DNA of 64,000 bases from Echinococcus granulosus (Eukaryota; Platyhelminthes; Cestoda; Cyclophyllidea; Taeniidae). Shown here piece after piece: positions 36,401 to 47,979 of the stretch; the first letter of the stretch is position 1, and every line of letters starts with the position of its first letter. The notes beneath the pieces were generated by a model. The model saw nothing but the letters and a program-made list of their open reading frames with translations, did no database searches and was not told the origin of the DNA. A program made the position numbers and the translations under genes. The stretch covers positions 138,657 through 202,656 of the forward strand of contig NW_020170401.1 in assembly GCF_000524195.1 (NCBI RefSeq), given 5' to 3'.

Positions 36401-39400
36401 AAGTACCACAGAAAGCACTTACGCAGTCAAAACAGGTGAGGTCGCACGTTTTTGCCTACAATTCAGAAAAACAATGCAACTTTTAAAAAAGTGATATACA
36501 CCTTGGAACCTAGGAGTATGTGAAAGGGAAGAATCCAACTTTTTCCAAGCTTGTAAAAGCTAAAATTGTTAGAAGATGGAGTATTTTCAGGTCAAAGATC
36601 CCGGAGCTTAGGCGTTATCACTTGTATTGTGGAGCACCAGATTTGGTCTCTCTGAAATAAAGCATCATGAGCATGCCTAAGTTGTTAGGCCCATAAACTT
36701 TGACCTTTCAGTGATGGTCTTTCGATTAGACTTCAGTTAACCTATTAAGGGAGAAATGAGCACTTTTTACTTTCCATGAGATTTTTGGTCGTGAGTTGAA
36801 CCTGAAATACTCACTCATGGGCTGGCACAAGATCTACTGAGTTATCATTTCTCTGAGTCCTTTTATCATTAGGAGTGGTGGCAAACGATTGGCTTTTTTG
36901 TTTTCCTTCTAGGTTGCTTCTACACCAAAGATGGCTGCTACGATGAGCAAGACGAACGTTATCTCAATTTGGGATCTACCCACCGATTCTAATGCTATCA
37001 AAGCGGCCAACTCAAAAAAGACCAAGAAAAAGGTAAGTGCTTCTTTTAACCATTTCTTTTACTGCGCGAGGTGCCTTGATGTCGAGGCGTCGCTACAATA
37101 CCCATTGGGCCGATTTTGCATTTCTGTGATAGCGTACCGAATGTGCGGTGTGGACTGACCTGAAGTTTAGGTTTCCATTCTCGTTTAGCCCCTTGTCGTC
37201 GGAGTTGTAAGTCAACCTAATGTCACACCAGTAGGACCACTTTCAAACATCTTGATGCACTCGCAGGCAACCGGTCCCAAGACTTGGAATTAATGTATGC
37301 TTACATCCCACACCCTCTGCTCATAACGGATCTTGGTGCTTAGCAGAACATCGTCTCTTTCCCTTGGGTGTACTTTTGGAGCTGTTTTAACTATGCGGTT
37401 ACAGTTGTCTCACTAAATTTGCCAGGACACCCGCAGATACAGCTAACATCTAATCTCCTCTAAAGAGTTATATGCGACTTTTAAACACCATTCGTATTCT
37501 GAATTAACCTTGCGTATTCCCTTTTAAATGAACCAAGCTGCTCGTGGTGACCTCATCGAGAAACGTTTGAATGCTATGCACTCATTCCTGTCTCCAGGCC
37601 CTGTTCCTTCCTTTATACTTTTTTACCAGAAAGGCTTGTGTAGCCAGAATAGGGGAGGCTTGCCATTCCCTCAGTAAAACTTCCTCCTCGCCTTCGGTTC
37701 AATTACTTTGGCATGTTGTAGCAAGTGTTATGTGTCCTAGTCGCATCGGAGGACATTATCAGATGCACCCACTTGGAATAATCTTTATTGTCGGTACGCA
37801 GAAGGGCCGTAAAAACAGACGAACTTCGAGGAATTTATCGCTCATTTAGCGTTCTTTGGCACGTCAGCCGAAATCGGTGCACTTTTTTTTTGAAGTCGCA
37901 AAGGACGTAGGGCCGAAGCGTCTGAAAGTGGATTCATTTTTACGCTTACTGCGGGCACCTACTATCACGTGGGCCAACTCCCTAAACTTAATGAACAGGA
38001 GACGGGTGAAATGATTACAGTGTTCTGGAGACAGGCTGTATAGATTTCTTTTCTCTCACCGACAAAATATCTGCTACCTGTGAAGGCAGACAGATAGACA
38101 AAACCAACTATCCTTCGGGAGATCAAAACAGCCGATCATTACTTAAGTGAAATTTGTGCGTGAAAAGCACCTAGCTACTTAACCCTTACGAGATTTGAAT
38201 AAATTGCGTGCCACCAAGGCAGCTCTGCTGTCCGTGTGTTTGTGAAAGAAGTGTATTGTTCTCCAAACACGGACAGGAAAAAGAAAACGCTTCAACCTTT
38301 GTTTGAGTGGAAAGTGGAGAATTATTTCACTGGCTGGATGCTCCTTTCAGAAGGCGAACGCGAGCACCCATTTGCTCACGGGACCCATCATCTCGTTGGC
38401 ACCGAAGGCACGCGCGGAACTGGTGCGGTGGTGTGAGGGCCAACTCTCCGGTTTTCCCCGGCACAATGTCGACATTCCAACTCTCATCTCCCTCCTCTGT
38501 GATATCGAGGAGGCCGAAGATGTACGTCCATCCATCTCTCTCTGTCCGGATTTGCGCACACCTTACCAGATTACTCTCCACGTTACTCGAGCCTCGACCT
38601 ACAAAGGGCGTAGTTTCCTTGAAAATGGCATTTTGATGCTTTTGAGACGAAATAACGACTTTTTTATTTCCAACAATGTTTGATTACACTCCCGCACCAC
38701 CAATGAGGGTAACTTCTGAAGCGCTCGAATTTGGCAAACCTGAAACATCGACTTCATTTCTTCTCTCCAAATTGACATGGTGGATTTTTTTTCCACTGAG
38801 CAAAACGAATACTTTGTCGCCTAAATTAGACTATTCAGAAACGTTTCTTTATGATATTTTATCCTTCTTAGTCGATTTGCTATTTCACATTTCGTTGGCT
38901 TATTAAAACGCCCGCACTTGTTGTTAAATTGCTACCTTCTAATCCACGAATAAGGTGCGTTAGTTTTTATTCCATAAGCGTAGATGCACGAGCAAAGACA
39001 TTGATTCTGACGGAGGGTTCGTTGCAATCACACCACCATGAGTTTACAAGGTATGCCTGGTTGTGTGTCATGAGATCTCTCCGCTGGTTCACACGTGGAT
39101 GTGGGTGCACCTGCTCACAGAGTATTCGCTTTTCAGCTCGAGTCGAGGCTCAAACATGACCGACTTTTTGGAATGTCGATCTGCCATCTACTGTTACCTT
39201 GAGCGTTTCAAACTAGTCATTGCTTTTGACATCCTCCATTTTTAGTGGTGAAGTTGGGTAGTTTGGGCTTGCAGTCTTCAAGCGAGATGGCAACAAAATC
39301 GGTTGGTTGATTAAAATTTCTTTGTATCATCTCTTTTACAGTCGGTGCTTCGAAAGTGCCATTCAGGTAGTGTAAAAATGGCCACCGTTTTTTTGCCTTC

Positions 39401-40428
39401 CAATATTTCCATCAGATTTTGGAGGAGCGCAGGACACATGCTCGCTTTCCTGCTTGAGGTGGCCTTAGTCTCTCTTCCACTTGGTCTTTGTTCACATTCA
39501 CACCGTCGACCAATTTTCTGCGCATTCTTTCAACACCCATAGCGGCAAATAGTGTGGTGCATTTTATTACCAAAACGACCAGACTCTTATCAGGGAACAT
39601 CACCTTGGTGATAAAAGTGTTTTGGTGGGGCAAATTGGTTGATGTCGCCCACACGCATAACTTCGAACCCATCCGCTCATTCACGATCCGCTTTCAGTTC
39701 CTGCTTACCTTGGTGTCTTAACAAGAACAATGGGGCTTCTCGCTGTTCCACTCACCTCTAGATTTAGCCACTACTCTAGTTCTGCCGTTTGGTGGACTTT
39801 ATTTGGTCTGCTTTCTTCGACCAACTGCCTCTCGGTTACTCCTGGTTTAGTTTTAAGGATGAGCAGTTGCTCTTCCCCTTCTCCAATACCCTGAGGCTGG
39901 ATTGATTGTGGCAGGGACTGTGGTAAAGCTGGAGAGCACTTCAATGTTTACCCTATAGACTATTCAGGGTTGATGCGACCTCACCTTTATGCAGCAAGGG
40001 CGCTTGAATCGCCGTTATTGTTCCTTTTTTTTTCGAAAAAAACTAGGCCATAGTACAAAGTCCTTTAGTGACCATCACATTTTTCTCATTACAAAGCTGC
40101 CACAGCATTTGTTTCGTTAAAATATGCTACCACTCGCGTCACATGCAATTGTTAACAGTACGTTTTTTGCATCTCGACACATTCAGCTGACTTCAAAGTA
40201 ATTCAGGAGTTAAGTTGCCTATTCTCGTTCTCTCACTCAGGGGGGAGGGGTGCAAAGCTCTAATCTCTTGCTCGCAAATGACGCTCTTCATTGACGTCCT
40301 TTTTTCTTCACCACCAATTGCAGGTTCTTGAGTGCATCGAATCATCTTTCGGCAAGTCGCAACGCGTGTCCAAGTTTTCCAAGGCCTTCGTCGAGAAACG
40401 CGCTAACCTCATGGGTGCCACTGCTTAA
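21438..40428 (+). CDS. GIGYF: GRB10-interacting GYF protein (GIGYF/PERQ family)
   Basis: Thirteen exons: 21438-21539, 21944-22068, 22135-22417, 24755-24976, 25557-25784, 27038-27437, 29095-29408, 30730-31541, 32415-32781, 36274-36435, 36913-37032, 38351-38521, 40324-40428. They join in phase to 1136 residues plus TAA. Residues 10-18, YVYTREQLI, fit the YxYx4L-hydrophobic motif that binds the cap-binding protein 4EHP. Glycine/arginine-rich and histidine-rich stretches follow. The GYF domain, at about residues 407-465, has WYYRDPSGLVRGPYDD and WFSAGYF. Then come Gln-rich, Lys-rich and Ala-rich coiled regions; HLKLPAAARWG matches human QMKLPSSSTWG. The C-terminus has ELVRWCEGQL and FSKAFVEKRAN, as in human GIGYF2. 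The family bridges Pro-rich partners and 4EHP to repress translation of selected or stalled mRNAs (family knowledge). Introns range from 66 nt to 3.5 kb, and I see no other gene in them. The start is the ATG 27 bases before the 4EHP motif. Confidence 0.95.
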
Positions 40429-42041
40429 GAAGGTGGATGGGTAGGTAGGTGCGTCTTTCTACAACCTGACTGAACGATCGCCTAATTGCGCAGTTGCAAG
40501 AACTACTAGGTCTATCTCATACTGCGTTTCTTTCTCTCTCTCAGCTGGATCGTCATCACCTCTTCCTTCTCTCCAGCCTCCAGGTCCTCCTCCTATCATC
40601 TTGGTCCACACTACCATCTAGTTTTGCAGCGTCAACACTGTGTCTGTGTCTCTTTCTGTGAGTGTGTTCTTGTGTGTCTCTGCGTGACAGACACCCATCA
40701 ATCACTTTTTGTGGTCCAACTTTCCCTTCTCATCTCTTTCATCTTCCTTTTGTACACAATGTAACTCCGGCATAATTTCGCTTGTGTCGCGAAGGTTCAC
40801 CTACACCGCTCCACTTTACTTCTCGTTCCTTTTTGAATGCGCGCACAGCTTTCTTACTCCGATCTAGTACTTGAAAACGCTCCTCTCTTTTCCTCTCAGC
40901 CTCCGACTTCTGAGGCAGCCTGAGCACCACAATAAATCGGGAAAACTACTTTTTATATCTGTATACAATATATTGAAAAACTCATGGTTCATGAACCTAA
41001 GCCAGCTTGTCTTTCTTTGAGTGCTTTCAGAACTGGCATCGGTGGGGGAATTGGGTTTGTTTGCGACATGATTCGCGGAGAGAGAGTTCTTGTGGGGAGG
41101 AGTTTGGTGCAGTGCTGGTTGAGTCATGGGGTTGTCTAGTCTAAGGCACGTGACAGTAGGTTTTCGCATGTAGCAGATATTTTGTTAAGAAAATAGCTTT
41201 ATCGGTGTACCGGAGCGGCTGCACTGATATGTACAGCTGTTGCTGGCTTGCTGCTGTAGGTTAGTTTGTCAAATCATTACTTATACCCACAGAAAAGTGC
41301 AAATTTCACGTAGAAATCAAAAACGCAGTTTGGCGGTGAAATCAAATAAACACATTATCGTATGAATCTAGATATTTGTACAAACACCATTAAGCATCGC
41401 AAATAACTCGAAGCTACTTCAATCAGAATGAGAAATGTCAGTCACTTATCATATCTCTTTGTTTTCTTTAGCTGATACCAATGTTTGCATTCGTGACCCC
41501 CAATAAGCGGTATTATAAGATACAATAAGGCCGAATCCAAATAGGTATCAAGCACTTCCGTCCAACCAATTTTCTCACCCTTTCTTAAAATTCGACAGTT
41601 AGCTAATGAAGAAATGAAACGGCTTACCCACCTGTAATTTATATTCCTATAACCAATGGAATCGGAACCTAATGTGTTTTAACCTATGTGGAAATTGTGC
41701 TTTAGGTTGGTAAATGCTACTTACTAGTTAACAGTTCTATTAGTGAACCTTTTAAAGACACTCAGACAAGTTGGTTTCAATTTTTAAATCCGAATTTAGG
41801 CACAATTTCTCGCTGAACGCTCTCCTAAGCGTGAGTTACTTCGAAAAATTCAGGTCCAAAATAATGGTGCTAGATCCCCTATACATGCTTAAACAACTGT
41901 TAAGTGCAGGAAAGTATTTTTCGGGAAAATTTATAAGTAGGGAACGTATTACTCTTAGGTGTATCGCTAACACTTACAACCTTTATGAACAGTTGTAGGA
42001 TTCTAACCCAATAACCTATTTGTTATAAAGAGCAGCAATTC
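40429..42041. other. GIGYF 3'UTR and intergenic region
   Basis: The left 500 bases are probably the GIGYF 3'UTR. The rest is AT-rich with no supported exon and presumably includes the promoter of the CEP162-like gene. Open frames at 40864-41169 (minus) and 41771-41998 (plus) show no family resemblance. Confidence 0.45.
40931..40936 (+). terminator. Probable polyadenylation signal of GIGYF
   Basis: A canonical AATAAA about 500 bases after the GIGYF stop codon. It follows a T/C-rich and TG-rich stretch typical of a 3'UTR, and no earlier AATAAA was noticed between the stop and this site. Confidence 0.5.
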
Positions 42042-45000
42042 ATGGATCCAATCGATGCTTCTGAGTCGACAGGGGAGCAAACAAGCCCTGATACGTTCCA
42101 GACAGAGGGGAACAATGAGGATAAGTAAGCTCTTTTTAGCACTGAGGTGCCACAATTTTTGCTCATTATGATATGATTAGGTCGGTACTTTAGTGTATTC
42201 TGTTCATACTCTCAGTTTTGTTATGGATAAAGCTATGTGCAAATTATATTTTAATGATCTAAACAGAAGTTGTTACGTTCTACCTTTAGTACTTTTGACA
42301 TAGATTGGAGCGGTGAAGTTTCCAAATGGTGTGAGGGGCAAATCCTTCGTGAATCCACGGAATCTTTGACGAGGTTGCTTCTTGAACAAGTAAAGGAGCA
42401 GCATTTACAGGTCGACCAAATTTTCCTTGCATTATATTTGCTAGTCCCCGTTACTCTCTCCTTAATAGTCTTCCAAATACTAAATACGCCAAAAAGCTTG
42501 TCTGTGGTTTTAATGACTTTCATTTATATCCAGCTTTTACAACTTTTCGTTGTACTCAGACGAGAAACTCTGTTGCTAATTCTGCTACGATTTCCACAGA
42601 TAGTTTTTATTCGTACCCTCTCGAAAAATCGGTTGTTTGGTTGATTTGAATGAATCGTTACAGTATTGTGTTAAAGGTAGAACACTTTGAACTCTCTACG
42701 AAATTAAGCAAGAAATATTAGAAAATTGGACATTTGATTCAATGCTTAGTGCGTTAGATTAAAAGTAATCCCTTCTTTGATTGCCTTTGATCAACAGCTT
42801 TAAGTTTAAAAGAGTATGCAAAGGGGAAAATGCCTCAGCTGTTGATGAAGAGGCATACACGGGAGAGAATGGGTCCAGTAAGAGTGACCTTAACTGTAAG
42901 CTGGTTTTGAGATCTGATGTAATGCAATGCCCCTACATAAGTATTTTAGTCAAGTTTTGGATGCACTCCAACGCTGATAGCAAAACGAAAAGCAATCGCT
43001 CATTTTTTGGGAGATTAAAAGATTTATTACCCATTTCTTTAGTAGATAGCAGAAATGCGAGCCAATGAAGCTCGTCATCAATCAAGCATCGAAGATATTA
43101 GGAGGAGTTATGACAAGGAGCTTCTCCGTCTACAGACTCTCCTTACAAAACACCAGGTATTAAATCGTCTAATCACCGCTCTAATAGCATTATGAATGAA
43201 GTAATCTACTACTGCTTTTGTTCCTTCTCCTTTGGAGACTCGTTCGGGCATCAGTCTTAATGGCTCGTCGAAAGAAGTAAAAGACGTAGGAGCAGAAGAA
43301 CACGCTAGTGAGGACCCAAAGAGCACATCTAGGGAGACGGAACTTGAAACGGAAATTGATCTACAAAATCACTTGATCGAAGGCTTTCAAAGGGAGAATG
43401 AGGCCCTAATGAAGGAAAACAAAGAACTAAAACAGGTGGCTTCTAGCTTCTCATTGGCATTATGATTGCTACAAAAATTTGGTGAAAATTGCTGTTATCT
43501 TCATGATGTGATGCTTTTGCAAATTTACAGCATATTTAAACTTACAATCAGTTAATGACTAGGTATGAAAACCTTGAATATCATTAGAAATTATTCCTTG
43601 CTTTTTTGTAAAACAACAAGCTACTGAAGACAATAGTCCTGTCATGGCTTTTTAACAACGAGGTATGACGATTATGCGAAGAGCCGATAAGTTGGACATG
43701 TTAAGTATTTAGCTATCTGTACCCATCCATCCTATATCCATCTATCCATCCACCCATCCATCCATCTATCCATCCTGTACCCATCCATCCATCCCGTTTC
43801 CATCCGCTCAAGTCGATTCTGTTTATTAATGAAACACACATTAACTTAAGTACACCGTATGGAAATTAAATAACCAAACATTCAGCATTGCATCAAGTTT
43901 TCATAATCTTCAAGAAACTGGCCTCCACACTCATTCCCTCGGAGGATGCAAATGCTATTGCAGAGAGGCTAGTGCACGAGAACGCCCGTTTGCAAATCGG
44001 CTTTCAACAAGTCAAGGATGAACTGAACGCACTGAAGTCCACCCACGAGTCGGCTCCTAAGAACGAAAAGAAAGGTATCGGTAATAATTCCCTGGCTGGT
44101 AAATGCTATTCATCATTTTTAAATAAATTTCCTACACAATTCTTGTTTTGAAGGCAGAAAATGTTTTAACCGACGCAGTATGGGGATGTGCTAATTAATC
44201 CACTTATTTTAAAAAACCATCCTTTTAAATGAGCCCTCATCTTTGCCTAACTGTTGTTACGTATTCATCTGCACTAATAGCCATGCTTTAGCATTCTTCG
44301 AAATAATTCTGTCCTTGATAGTTATTTTTATTCAAAATACTGTTAACTTAAATGGGGGAGTTGACCTCACACTCTATAATTTCTCTAACTTTTAAAGGTC
44401 TAGAAATGTAGGTTTTTTATAAAACTCAAGTTAAAATCACTTTGTTTTGTAGAAAATAGCACCCATAACATACAGGAGGAACTGGAACAATCTCTGAAAA
44501 GACTTGAGGAAGAGAGAGATCTGAATCGTGGGCTTCAAGACTTCCTGCACAATCTGGAAGCTGAGGTAACCCCATATTTTTCCCACAAGGCACTCTTTTA
44601 ATAGCTCAAACAAACCAAAGAGGAACAATCCCGCTTACAAAGTCTCCTCTCCACTTCCGATTCAAAGCGGATGAAGGAGGTGAAAGATCGTCAAAACCGC
44701 ATCGTAACCTTAAATGCGGAACTGAAAAGGGTGCGCCAGGACTATATTACGGCAATGCAACGAGTGCAGGAGAAGATGCGATGGCAAACCAACACCCAGT
44801 CCATCTCTCGCCGACACGTGTCCACGATCAAAAAACAGGCAAGGTTCCTTACTACTTATTAGTCAGTAGGCTATTACCGCAAAACGTATTACTGCTGCTC
44901 TATGTCTAAGTGCGCTAAATTTCTCCATTTCTATCCCTCTAGAAGCTTGAAATAATGAAATTGAAAATGGAGCTGGAGAAGAAACAATGTATGAGGTCCT

Positions 45001-46623
45001 CGAAAAGTAAAGTGGAGGTAATTAACATAATTTATTCTAAAACTTCGCTTTTTAAAATTGTAATTCAAGGATTCGTGATTTAACAAACATTTTTTAATAT
45101 TTAGAATCCTTTCCTAACAACGGTAACAATGGATACTCAAACAGATCACATTCAAGTATCTACGGCTGAGGTAGACCTTCGGTTGTACCGCCTATTTTTA
45201 GACACAAACGGCAGTAACTCCAAAAGACGTCCCAGATGTGGCCACTCCTGCCGGTGGGGGCACCGTAAGGCGCTCTTCTTGACAAGGATTTGAATTAATA
45301 GCTCGTTTTTACTTTTTCTTCTTCTTTTGATAGGAGCATGACTTTGCACACGGAGATGGTGACACACGATATTCAGCCCTCGTGGAAGAACTCCAGGAAG
45401 AATTAAGAGCGTCACACCAGCGTAGTAAACGATTAGAGGCACAATTAAATACCTTAAGTCGAGTCCACATGGCTGTGATCACAGGACGATCTCCTAAGGA
45501 GGCCTTAAATTGGGATTCTGGTGTGAAAATGGGAAAGCTGAATTTTGAGGGGTATGTCGAGGGATATATGAAGAGGTCATGCTATAAGGGCAGTGACCGC
45601 ACGCACTTTCGTTAGAAGTTTCGGCCGTCTTACTTTAGTTTTACCATTTACAAGGAGGTTTTTGGAGTAACTTTTACCCATTTGGAAGGTGTTTTTATAA
45701 ATATTACCACCACCTAAATTTTTAACCATGTTGATACGCATAGTGGTTTTGTCTCTAAAGGTAATTTAAAGGGCACTGGTCCGGAAATAGGTCTATTACA
45801 AGCACAATGAAAAAGTGAAAGTAAAGATGTCGAGCCCAACGTCACTGGTGTGGGGACCGAATTGCCGAAAGAAATTCTTACACAACGACGAAATAGTTCC
45901 CTACAATGCCTAGTCCAAGGTAGATCCCTGAGGTTCTGTCCCGATTTTACCCCCTTATTCCGTCTGATTGGCTTTCATAATTATCCTCATATCCATTTGG
46001 TAGTAGAAAGTGTCGAAATTCAGTGATTAGTTTATATTTTAATACTTGTATGCTAGAGTGGGTAAAAGCTTGTTTGAATTCGGTCCCGTCCCATTTCTGG
46101 TCGTCATACACAAACAAAAAATGTGGTGTTTGCCAAAGCCGACTGAAATTTGGGTGGTTTAATGCCATGTATCCGATCTAAATGTGGTTTCTCCTTGATG
46201 CAATTACCTAACCCATCATGTTCTTAGCCGGGTTCGCGAGGTGTCAGACATAACCCATAGCAATAATACCGACAATCTTACACTTAAAGAAGTTAAAAGC
46301 TTGCCACTATAAAAAAGGCTTTCGAAAGACGATAAAAGTAGGAAATTGGCAGTACAAGTGGGCTTCAATGCTACCCTCGTACAATAGACCCATATATCAA
46401 AATAACTTTCTTCTGTTGCAGACATCTCAACAACGAACGTCCAGTCAACAGCAAGGACGAGTGCTCTGCTTCCTATTGGCGCTCTATTGCTGAAAAACGC
46501 ACCCACGATGTTGCCCTCTTGAGCAGGGAGATGGACAAACTCACCAACTTACTGACGGAAATTAGCACGCGAAAATCGCTTACAGCAGGCTTGTCTACGC
46601 AATCCGCTAAGGGAACTGTTTAG
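42042..46623 (+). CDS. Coiled-coil protein resembling the C-terminal half of CEP162
   Basis: Probable exons: 42042-42124, 42290-42410, about 42798-42895, 43050-43156, 43238-43435, 43915-44074, 44453-44565, 44605-44838, 44943-45017, 45105-45170, 45202-45264, 45334-45575, 46422-46623 (TAG). Phases agree from the third exon onward; the second and third do not join in phase, so a small exon or another boundary is missing there. The product, about 590 residues, is mostly charged heptad-like coiled coil. Blocks occur in the same order as in human CEP162 (about 1400 residues, compared from memory): HLIEGFQRENEAL, then EKMRWQTNTQ, then LVEELQEELRASHQRSKRL, then SYWRSIAEKRTHDVALL. CEP162 is a centriole distal-end protein needed for the ciliary transition zone (family knowledge). 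Coiled coils align loosely, so the assignment is moderate and no symbol is given. Exon 44605-44838 appears to end at a GC donor. Confidence 0.6.
43721..43795. repeat. CCAT/CTAT tetranucleotide microsatellite
   Basis: About 75 bases of imperfect tandem CCAT with interspersed CTAT and CCAC units, inside the intron between exons 43238-43435 and 43915-44074 of the CEP162-like gene. No coding role is expected. Confidence 0.85.
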
Positions 46624-46913
46624 TTGTTGGAAGAACGTTGTTTCAGTGGAAGTAAATTGATCAGGGTTACTAACTTGTCTGTGATTTTAATAATCTGTTT
46701 CCCTCGATTACGAAGGAAGTCAAATGTACTTCTTTCGATTGTTTGTGAAACACACATGAAAATCTTTTCTTCACAACCATTAAAATCAAAGCAATGCAAT
46801 TTCATAAAAGCAGAAAACTACAAATCTTGAATGCGTTAATTATGTCTACAGCATTGGTAAAGAGAAAAGAAAATAGTCAAGTCGCAGGGGGGAACGGTGG
46901 TGTCTAGTGCGAG

Positions 46914-47060
46914 GCCGACCGACATCAAAGGCGATGAGGATGACATTTTTATGTCGTAAGAGCCGGAGATCACTATAGAGCCGTAGATGACGGGGCAAGT
47001 TATCCCGTCATCGGGACTACGTAGGCAACCAATTGGTGTATTCGTATTAGCAGGTTATAA
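46914..47060 (-). pseudogene. Decayed copy of the WD40 gene's last exon
   Basis: Aligns by eye with 59295-59445, the last exon of the intact WD40 gene, including shared GACATTTTT, GTAGATGA and CGTAGGCA words in the same order. Substitutions and small length changes remove the TAC-GAC-TTT-GAT ending and the acceptor. It starts about 290 bases after the stop of the CEP162-like gene and faces it, so the two genes were convergent before the duplication decayed. Confidence 0.75.
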
Positions 47061-47519
47061 CTAGGCGGGAGAATGGCAACAGAAATCCCCTACTTATCTG
47101 CATGAGTAGAAATAAGATACAAATTCAAAGCACACTATTTGGAAATTGGAGGTTCTCAATTCTTAATGGATAAATTAAGGCTACTGTAAACTAAGCGCCA
47201 GGCAGATTAAACAGTCAAGTAGATTTTCTCCGTCCCTCCATTCCTCATTCTTCCAATCTGCCAACTCCCTCACAAGACCCCTTCGCCATTCCTTGCAGAT
47301 GTGATTTGATGGTCGGGTAGACGCCCGACATGCTCCGTATCCAACGCTTCATCAATACTTTAATAAAGGACCGCTTAACTACTAAATTTATGGGGATGTC
47401 ATTGTGTGCCTAATGAACCCCCTTTCTTCACAATACCCAGTAGTGGCCAAAAAACAAGGAGTTTGGACATCTAATCAACTAATTAACCAATTACGAGAAA
47501 GGTAAAGTGATTAAAAAGT

Positions 47520-47845
47520 AGAAGCATACTGCAGATGCCATCCATCGCTTGTGCATCCCCAGCCTCCACACAAATCTGTTCCAGCAGTTTGGGACGATGC
47601 GAACTTGCCGTCGTCGACGATTAATCCCTAATGCCGGGTTGTGGAGGTGGAGGAGAGAAGGAAATACGCCAGAAGCGAATGCGTCCACCACGATGCGCTA
47701 CGATTAGGCGTCGACAGTAGACTTTTACATCGCGGCCGGTGACAGGTGTGGTCTAAAACTTTGCTCCCGTACTTCCGCCTGGTTGCATAGGTGTATTGTA
47801 ATAGGCGGCAGTTTTTCTACTCCAAATTTGTGGAAGAGACGAATG
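47520..47845 (-). pseudogene. Decayed copy of the main WD40 exon
   Basis: Corresponds to 60590-60925 of the intact gene. Long shared words are seen, such as CAGCAGTTTGGGACG against TAGCAGTTTGGGACG, GTCGTCGACGATTAA against GTCGTCGTTGACGACAA, and AGGCGTCGAC in both. Deletions and substitutions break the frame; only a short open frame of about 66 codons survives, in shifted form. A further 130 bases of intron to the right also align. Confidence 0.75.
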
Positions 47846-47979
47846 ATACGGTGTGATGGTATTAAGCGAAAACCTGTCAGAAGTGTGCCCACAGGAATAA
47901 CAAAAGCAAACAAGCATTGTTGATGACAAATGGCAATGCTGGAAAGGGCAAGTGTGTCACATTAACACGTCACGATGCG

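Noticed and set aside
42290..42410. Exon with SKWCEGQI resembling RWCEGQL of the GIGYF C-terminus, suggesting a fusion or partial GIGYF duplicate
   Set aside because: The resemblance covers only about seven residues and the flanks do not align. The exon joins in phase to the first exon of the coiled-coil gene, so chance is the simpler reading.
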